Assembly: GCA_900769145.1 (NCBI GenBank)
Contig: CAAGFN010000222.1
Coordinates: 1-10,265 of the forward strand
Source of the DNA: Rikenellaceae bacterium
GTDB taxonomy: Bacteria > Bacteroidota > Bacteroidia > Bacteroidales > UBA932
Reading direction: 5' to 3'
DNA: 10,265 nucleotides
Both the position numbers and the translations under genes were made by a program. Shown here in pieces: positions 6,045 through 10,265 of this stretch. The notes below the pieces were generated by a model, which worked only from the letters and a program-made list of their open reading frames with translations, made no database searches and had not been told where the DNA came from. How positions within the stretch are numbered: the first letter of the stretch is position 1; each line of letters opens with the position of its first letter.

Positions 6045-6063
6045 CGAAATTAATTGCGAAAAG

Positions 6064-6094
6064 TTTGAATATAAAGAAAATACTGTTAACTTTG
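6064..6094 (+). promoter_or_regulatory. Housekeeping promoter of the HU gene
   Basis: TTTG (6064-6067) and TAACTTTG (6087-6094), 19 bases apart, match both halves of the Bacteroidota consensus exactly. Transcription would begin near 6101, giving a leader of about 40 A+T-rich bases with no Shine-Dalgarno sequence, as is common in this phylum. Confidence 0.8.
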
Positions 6095-6140
6095 TATTTC
6101 GATATAATCGCAGAAACGTATAAATATTAATAATTGTTTT

Positions 6141-6416
6141 ATGACAAAAGCAGAGATCGTCAATGAGGTCGCAAAAAAGACCGGAATTGAAAAAATCAAG
6201 GTTCAGGCAGTTGTGGACGAGTTCACAGATTGCATCAAGGAGGCTATTGCCAAGGGAGAACCGGTTTACATCCGTCGCTTCGGCAGCTTCATCATCAAGC
6301 ACAGGGCTGAGAAGGCAGCTAGGAACATTACCAAGAATACTACTATGACCATACCGGCACACGATATTCCAGCATTCAAGCCGGCAAAGGTTTTCGTAGC
6401 AAACGTAAAGAAATAA
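6141..6416 (+). CDS. HU/IHF-family DNA-binding protein
   Basis: A 91-residue nucleoid protein of the HU family, which binds and bends DNA as a dimer. Residues 1-40 form the helical dimer body (MTKAEIVNEVAKKTG). RRFGSF (45-50) is the family turn before the beta-ribbon arm. The DNA-contacting arm, with RNITKNTTMTIPAHDIPAFKPAK (61-83), is of the Bacteroidota type. The usual RGFGSF reads RRFGSF here, placing Arg46 where glycine is normal. The ATG follows an exact housekeeping promoter. An 18-base gap leads to the small basic gene, so the two are probably co-transcribed. It is one of possibly several HU paralogues in such genomes, so no specific symbol is given. Confidence 0.95.
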   Translation: MTKAEIVNEVAKKTGIEKIKVQAVVDEFTDCIKEAIAKGEPVYIRRFGSFIIKHRAEKAARNITKNTTMTIPAHDIPAFKPAKVFVANVKK

Positions 6417-6434
6417 CTTTTAATTTATTGACCT

Positions 6435-6524
6435 ATGCCAAACGGAAAGAAGCATAAAAGGCATAAGATGGCTACGCACAAGCGTAAAAAGCGTTTGCGC
6501 AAGAATAGACACAAGAAGAAATAA
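6435..6524 (+). CDS. 29-residue Arg/Lys-rich protein, possibly ribosomal
   Basis: Short frame ATG (6435) to TAA (6522-6524), beginning MPNGKKHKRHK and ending RKNRHKKK. About three-fifths of its residues are Lys, Arg or His, with no acidic residue. I recognise this as a small protein retained across Bacteroidota and usually labelled hypothetical. Its pattern (basic cluster, Met-Ala-Thr-His, KRKKRLRKNRHKKK) resembles the COX24_C/DUF1713 family, which includes mitochondrial mS38 and mycobacterial bS22, proteins that thread into rRNA. A ribosomal role is therefore my inference. It lies between HU and a strong terminator, with RNase G, an rRNA-processing enzyme, next. Confidence 0.8.
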   Translation: MPNGKKHKRHKMATHKRKKRLRKNRHKKK

Positions 6525-6545
6525 TCATTTTCAGTGTCTGCCATT

Positions 6546-6560
6546 TTAGCAGTCTGCTAA
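6546..6560. promoter_or_regulatory. 15-base perfect palindrome TTAGCAG-T-CTGCTAA
   Basis: Seven-base arms around a single T, 21 bases after the small gene's stop and just before the terminator stem. The one-base centre suits a protein-binding site in duplex DNA better than an RNA hairpin. It overlaps a looser inverted repeat CTGC...GCAG (6538-6552) that shares CTGCCATTTT with the lon upstream element. Confidence 0.35.
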
Positions 6561-6566
6561 GAGAGA

Positions 6567-6606
6567 GAGGCTGACCGGTAGTCCGGACGGCCTCTTCTGT
6601 TTTTTT
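6567..6606 (+). terminator. Rho-independent terminator after HU and the small basic gene
   Basis: GAGGCTGACCGG (6567-6578) pairs with CCGGACGGCCTC (6583-6594), with one wobble and one mismatch around a TAGT loop. It is followed by TTCTG and seven Ts. It separates the HU/small-protein unit from RNase G, which therefore depends on read-through or its own unrecognised promoter. Confidence 0.85.
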
Positions 6607-6660
6607 GATGGAGGATGGGTGTCACATCCATCCCCTGCACATATTAATATTGTAATCCTA

Positions 6661-8226
6661 ATGGAGTCTGAAAAGGAATCAGTAAAAGATCTGATTGTCG
6701 ATGTCAGGGAAACCGAAGTTCAGCTCGCTTTGATGGACAACCACAAGCTCATCGAGTTCAGCACGGAATCCATTACGGGACACAGTTTCACTGTGGGCGA
6801 CGTCTTCCTCGGGAGAGTGAAGAAGATTATGCCGGCACTGAACGCTGCGTTCGTGGACATCGGAGACGAGAAGGAGGCATTCATCCATTATCTTGACCTT
6901 GGTCTATACTTCGACGCATTCGACCAGTTCGTCAAGAATTCGAATCCCAACAAAAATCCCGGAGAGTTGTTCTCAAGCATTGAGCTCGGGCCGATTCTCG
7001 CCAAGGAGGGACAGATTGACAAGGTCCTGACACAGGGCCAGATGGTGATTGTCCAAATCGTCAAGGAGCCGATTTCGACCAAGGGGTCAAGGCTCACGGC
7101 TGAGATTTCATTGGCAGGACGCAATATCGTACTCCTCCCTTTCGCAAAGAAAGTGAGCATTTCCCAGAAAATCTCGTCAAAGGAAGAGAAGAAGCGCCTC
7201 GAGACCCTCGTCAGGAGCATTCTTCCCGGCAATTACGGGGCAATTATCCGTACTGCGGCTGAAGGCAAGAACGCCGCAATCCTGGTATCCGAGCTTAAGT
7301 CCCTCATCAGCAAGTGGGAAGGTTCGTGGAGCAAACTCTCCCGTTCCAAGGGCATTCAGCCATTGTTTACTGAATACAGCAAGACCACTACAGTGCTCAG
7401 GGACCTCTTCAATGATTCATTCTCCAATATTTACGTGAATGACAGGAAGGAGCTCGATGAGATAAAGAAATATATTGCGCAGATTTCACCAGAGCAGGAG
7501 AAAATCGTGAAGTTCTATGATGGGAAAGAACCGATTTTCGACCATTTCGAGGTGACGCGCCAGATGAAGAGTTCTTTCGGAAAGGTAGTGCCGATCAAGC
7601 AGGGTGCATACCTGGTGATAGAATCTACGGAAGCTCTCAATGTCGTGGACGTGAACAGCGGTATCCGCGCAAAGACCACCGACCAGGAAGAGAATACTTA
7701 CGAAGTTAACCGCTATGCTGCGGAAGAGATTGCCAGGCAGTTGAGGCTCAGGGATATGGGTGGAATCATAATTGTGGATTTCATCGATATGGAGACCCAG
7801 GAGCATAAGAACGGGCTGTACAAGTATATGACGGAGCTGATGCAGGGAGACAGGGCCAAGCACAATGTCCTACCTCTCACAAAGTTCGGCCTGATGCAAA
7901 TCACAAGGCAGAGAATCCGTCCGGTGACTGTCATAGATACTACAGAAGAATGCCCTCTCTGTCACGGTACGGGCAAGATTTCTTCCAGCATCCTGATTGA
8001 CGAGGATATTGAGAGACGTATCGCCTACTATACGGGGGAGCGCAAGATCAAGTCCTTTACATTGAAGACGAGCCCTATTCTCGGGGCTTTCCTTTCCAGG
8101 GGCTTCAACTCGTATCTGAGGAAGTGGAAACGGAGGTACAAATGCAAGATTCAGCTTGTTGAAGTGCTGGATTACAGCGTACTGCAGAATGAACTTTATG
8201 ATGACCAGGGCGGGAAACTTGACTAG
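6661..8226 (+). CDS. rng: Ribonuclease G (RNase E/G family)
   Basis: Single-strand-specific endoribonuclease that cuts A+U-rich sites, matures the 5' end of 16S rRNA and takes part in mRNA decay. It has 521 residues from the ATG at 6661. The frame extends to a GTG at 6619, but the extra 14 residues are not family-like. An S1 RNA-binding domain lies at about 38-150 (VGDVFLGRVKKIMPALNAAFVDIG). The catalytic DNase I-like domain has the magnesium-binding Asp330 (VVDVNSG) and Asp373 (IIIVDFIDM). The zinc-link motif CPLCHGTG has Cys431 and Cys434, needed for dimer/tetramer assembly. It lacks the long C-terminal degradosome scaffold of RNase E. Convergent with lnt. Confidence 0.97.
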   Translation: MESEKESVKDLIVDVRETEVQLALMDNHKLIEFSTESITGHSFTVGDVFLGRVKKIMPALNAAFVDIGDEKEAFIHYLDLGLYFDAFDQFVKNSNPNKNPGELFSSIELGPILAKEGQIDKVLTQGQMVIVQIVKEPISTKGSRLTAEISLAGRNIVLLPFAKKVSISQKISSKEEKKRLETLVRSILPGNYGAIIRTAAEGKNAAILVSELKSLISKWEGSWSKLSRSKGIQPLFTEYSKTTTVLRDLFNDSFSNIYVNDRKELDEIKKYIAQISPEQEKIVKFYDGKEPIFDHFEVTRQMKSSFGKVVPIKQGAYLVIESTEALNVVDVNSGIRAKTTDQEENTYEVNRYAAEEIARQLRLRDMGGIIIVDFIDMETQEHKNGLYKYMTELMQGDRAKHNVLPLTKFGLMQITRQRIRPVTVIDTTEECPLCHGTGKISSSILIDEDIERRIAYYTGERKIKSFTLKTSPILGAFLSRGFNSYLRKWKRRYKCKIQLVEVLDYSVLQNELYDDQGGKLD

Positions 8227-8232
8227 TAGTCA

Positions 8233-8257
8233 GGACCCGCCCGGGTTCTTTTGATTT
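8233..8257 (+). terminator. Terminator of rng
   Basis: GGACCC (8233-8238) and GGGTTC (8243-8248) pair with one G-T around a GCCC loop, followed by TTTTGATTT. The hairpin begins 6 bases after the rng stop codon. Confidence 0.7.
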
Positions 8258-8296
8258 GGCAATCTTTCCGGTCCATATTCCCTCCCTCATCAGTCA

Positions 8297-8320
8297 CGTA
8301 GCTCTGCTACGCTTCTTCTT
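8297..8320 (+). terminator. Second hairpin in the rng/lnt convergent gap
   Basis: CGTAGC (8297-8302) and GCTACG (8306-8311) are perfect complements with a TCT loop, followed on the plus strand by CTTCTTCTT. It may back up the rng terminator. On the minus strand, downstream of lnt, the following bases are not T-rich, so it is a poor terminator for lnt. Confidence 0.4.
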
Positions 8321-8357
8321 CGGGAGAAAATCTTGCCTCGGAAATATAAGCCAAATC

Positions 8358-10058
8358 TTAAGCAGGATCCGCCTGCCGGCGGGAGACAAAGGCCCTTACG
8401 GCGACGCTCATCAATATCATCAGTGCCATGAATGCGCAGACTCTTCCGGTAATGTCCCCGTAGGTTACGAAGAATGTCTTCCTGTCCTCCAGCCCGGCTT
8501 CCGAAACTATGTGCGCAGGCTTCCACCATTCCGTTTCTTCGAGTATGTCGCCACGCGGACTGATGATGGCGGAGATGCCGGTATTGGCACTCCTGACTAT
8601 GTATCTGCCTGTCTCGATGGCCCTGAGGCAGGAATATCTGAGGTGCTGGCGATAACCCGGAGTGTCGCCCCACCAGGCATCATTTGTAATGACCGTAAGG
8701 ATACGAGCTCCCTTTCTTACATATTCAATGCAATGCTCGGGATACACTGATTCATAGCATATTGCGCATCCGACAGGTATCCTGTCAATGACTTGTCCAA
8801 GGCTGTCGCGGCGCACACAGTCCAGAAGGCTGACCTCATCCTGGCCAACGCATCTGCCGATTACTCCTCCGAGCAAATTGTCAATCTTGCTGAAGAAGGC
8901 GGGATAAGGCATCATTTCCACGCCGACAACGAGCTTGGACTTGTGGTAGATGGAGGTCTCTCCGCTCCTGTCCATTATTATGGCCGAATTGTGGGACTCG
9001 ACCCAGCTGCCGTCACGGCATTTCCTGGCATTGTAGGATGGGGCTTCTTTCGAGCAGGTGTAATCGTAGGTAGATGCTCCGAAGAGAAGATTCATCCCTG
9101 GCTTGTCATCGAGATAGGACTTGAACTGCCTCCATGTGATGCTGGTCTCCTCAATGCTGCCGTTGACGATTCCGCCCGTGAATGTTTCCGGTGCCAGTGC
9201 GAGGACCATTCCGGTGCTGTCATACCCGCTTCCTGACAATGCGGAATCGAACTCCCGGAGGAGAATGGCGTTCTGCTGGCTCTGGGTCAGTGCCTCGAAC
9301 TTATGGTATGGGTCAATGTTGGGCTGGAGGACAATCACGTCCAATTTACTGTCCGGTTCAATGTCCCCGGACTTGTACAGATACAGTGAAAAGATGGGCG
9401 GTACGGAAAGAAGCGCAACGTACATCAGCGGAAGGCTGATGACGGCCACCCTGCCGGAAGTCGATATCCTTCCTGTGGCAAGCCACATCATCAGACCGAA
9501 CAGGCCGAGGTTGCAGGCCCATATCCAGAGACTTCCTCCGAGTGCGCCGGTGAATTCATACCACTGTACCAATTTGGTCGTCCCGGCGAATGAGTTCCCG
9601 AAGACGAGCCATGGCCAGGAAATCTGGGCGGATGTCAGGTACCAGTATTCCCAGGCAATCCAGAGGAAGGCGAGGAATATATATGGCAGAATACCTTTGA
9701 GGACCCTGCGGCTCCATCTGAAAGTGCCGAAAATCAATGACATCTGCAAGGCATTGGCGAAGATTGCGAAGAGTCCTCCTCCCACTGTGGCGTTGCAGAC
9801 CCAGAATGTAGTGGCGGCGTTCCACAGAACGAAGGCCGAGTAATGCCAGAGCCACATTCTTCTGACGCCATTCTCCGTGCCTATATATTCCATGCACAGC
9901 AGCGGGACAAGGCAGAAAAGTGACAGCAATCCTGTGTGAGGGACAAGAAAGGGCAGGGATGCCAATGTGACGAAAAGAACGAGCATTATCGCCATAATCC
10001 TTTCAGGCCGTCGGGCCGTTTCCGTAATATCTTTCCTTTCTGATTTTCTCTGTTTCAT
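8358..10058 (-). CDS. lnt: Apolipoprotein N-acyltransferase
   Basis: Inner-membrane enzyme that adds the third acyl chain to the N-terminal cysteine of lipoproteins, the last step of their maturation before export to the outer membrane. It has 566 residues, somewhat longer than the E. coli enzyme. A basic N-terminus (1-20) is followed by about seven hydrophobic segments between 21 and 228. The periplasmic nitrilase-fold domain runs from about 238 to 525, with the catalytic triad Glu291 (APETF), Lys373 (YHKSKLV) and Cys434 (CAICYE). Further family motifs are NDAWWGDTPGYRQH (459-472) and RSANTGISA (489-497). A last membrane segment lies at about 540-557. It may be the only gene of its unit; a -7 box lies 22-29 bases upstream of its ATG. 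Confidence 0.95.
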   Translation of the reverse strand: MKQRKSERKDITETARRPERIMAIMLVLFVTLASLPFLVPHTGLLSLFCLVPLLCMEYIGTENGVRRMWLWHYSAFVLWNAATTFWVCNATVGGGLFAIFANALQMSLIFGTFRWSRRVLKGILPYIFLAFLWIAWEYWYLTSAQISWPWLVFGNSFAGTTKLVQWYEFTGALGGSLWIWACNLGLFGLMMWLATGRISTSGRVAVISLPLMYVALLSVPPIFSLYLYKSGDIEPDSKLDVIVLQPNIDPYHKFEALTQSQQNAILLREFDSALSGSGYDSTGMVLALAPETFTGGIVNGSIEETSITWRQFKSYLDDKPGMNLLFGASTYDYTCSKEAPSYNARKCRDGSWVESHNSAIIMDRSGETSIYHKSKLVVGVEMMPYPAFFSKIDNLLGGVIGRCVGQDEVSLLDCVRRDSLGQVIDRIPVGCAICYESVYPEHCIEYVRKGARILTVITNDAWWGDTPGYRQHLRYSCLRAIETGRYIVRSANTGISAIISPRGDILEETEWWKPAHIVSEAGLEDRKTFFVTYGDITGRVCAFMALMILMSVAVRAFVSRRQADPA

Positions 10059-10079
10059 TCTTTCAGGTTTTCAATCAGA

Positions 10080-10087
10080 CAAAGATA
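10080..10087 (-). promoter_or_regulatory. -7 box of lnt
   Basis: Minus-strand TATCTTTG is an exact TAnnTTTG match and the same octamer as in the tRNA-Gln promoter. The start point would be near 10073, leaving a leader of about 15 bases. No TTTG is visible at the -33 position. Confidence 0.5.
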
Positions 10088-10100
10088 TGAATTATTTCAT

Positions 10101-10108
10101 TATATTTG
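10101..10108 (+). promoter_or_regulatory. -7 box of the LysE-type exporter gene
   Basis: TATATTTG matches TAnnTTTG exactly and lies 19 bases before the ATG at 10128. There is no clear -33 TTTG. It is back-to-back with the lnt box, with 13 bases between them, so polymerase binding at one would hinder the other. Confidence 0.5.
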
Positions 10109-10127
10109 TAATTTGTGAACGTATGTG

Positions 10128-10265
10128 ATGATGGATTTTATGCTATTGGACATATTGAAAGGCTTTCTCATTGGCATCTGTGCTTCGGTCCCTCTCGGGC
10201 CGATAGCCATTCTTGTCATACAGAAATCCCTCAGCGAAGGGCACAAGGCCGGATTCATGGCTGGT
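10128..10265 (+). CDS. LysE-family transporter, N-terminal part, cut by the window edge
   Basis: The first 46 codons are present. The first hydrophobic segment (MLLDILKGFLIGICASVPLG) contains the PLGP motif (residues 23-26) typical of LysE/RhtB-type amino acid exporters. It is followed by the characteristic PIAILVIQKSLSEGHKAGF. Family members are inner-membrane proteins of about 200 residues with six membrane spans that export amino acids or related compounds. The substrate cannot be told. Two adjacent ATGs (10128 and 10131) are possible starts. An ATG at 10123 is followed at once by a stop codon and is excluded. Divergent from lnt. Confidence 0.8.
   Translation, partial: MMDFMLLDILKGFLIGICASVPLGPIAILVIQKSLSEGHKAGFMAG

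Noticed and set aside
6619..6660. GTG start for rng at 6619
   Set aside because: The 14 added residues are not family-like, and the codon lies just after the terminator. The ATG at 6661 fits the RNase G N-terminus.
9121..9843. 240-codon plus-strand frame opposite lnt
   Set aside because: It is the antisense shadow of the Lnt membrane and nitrilase regions, with no start signal or family features.

Overview
The window looks like chromosomal DNA of a member of the Bacteroidota, most likely the order Bacteroidales. Four things point there. Promoters match the -33 TTTG / -7 TAnnTTTG type. The protein sequences resemble Bacteroidales versions of Ung, Lon, RNase G and Lnt. A 29-residue basic protein sits between an HU gene and the RNase G gene. 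There is also a two-domain thioredoxin-like protein of a kind common in gut Bacteroidales. No plasmid, phage or transposase gene is visible, and the protein genes are intact except for one cut by the right edge.

Layout. Positions 1-437 carry no convincing gene. Positions 1-180 are A+T-rich and featureless; 190-437 are packed with short inverted repeats, two of them with C-GAA-G loops, plus a 28-base direct repeat. A tRNA-Gln(UUG) with its own promoter lies on the minus strand at 438-508. Next comes a minus-strand run, transcribed from right to left: lon (ATP-dependent protease), ung (uracil-DNA glycosylase), coaD (coenzyme A synthesis) and an exported two-domain thioredoxin-like protein. Gaps are 44, 10 and 6 bases, so this is probably one operon. 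A 311-base divergent regulatory region (5830-6140) separates lon from a plus-strand set: an HU-family DNA-binding protein, a 29-residue Arg/Lys-rich protein that may be ribosomal, a strong terminator, and then RNase G. RNase G converges on lnt (apolipoprotein N-acyltransferase, minus strand) across a short region with a terminator. At the right edge, divergent from lnt, a LysE-type exporter gene begins and runs out of the window.

How the genes fit together. Most are housekeeping genes of macromolecule upkeep: protein quality control (Lon), DNA repair (Ung), nucleoid structure (HU), rRNA/mRNA processing (RNase G) and envelope lipoprotein maturation (Lnt). No evident new defence or biosynthetic system is present. 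The most interesting non-coding signal is in the lon/HU intergenic region. Two sequences matching the sigma-54 -24/-12 consensus (TGGCAC-N5-TTGC on the minus strand, TGGCAG-N5-TTGC on the plus strand) diverge there, surrounded by several TG[A/C]CA...TG[T/G]CA inverted repeats that could be activator sites. The second notable signal is a perfect 21-bp inverted repeat whose arm contains the 3' acceptor strand of tRNA-Gln.
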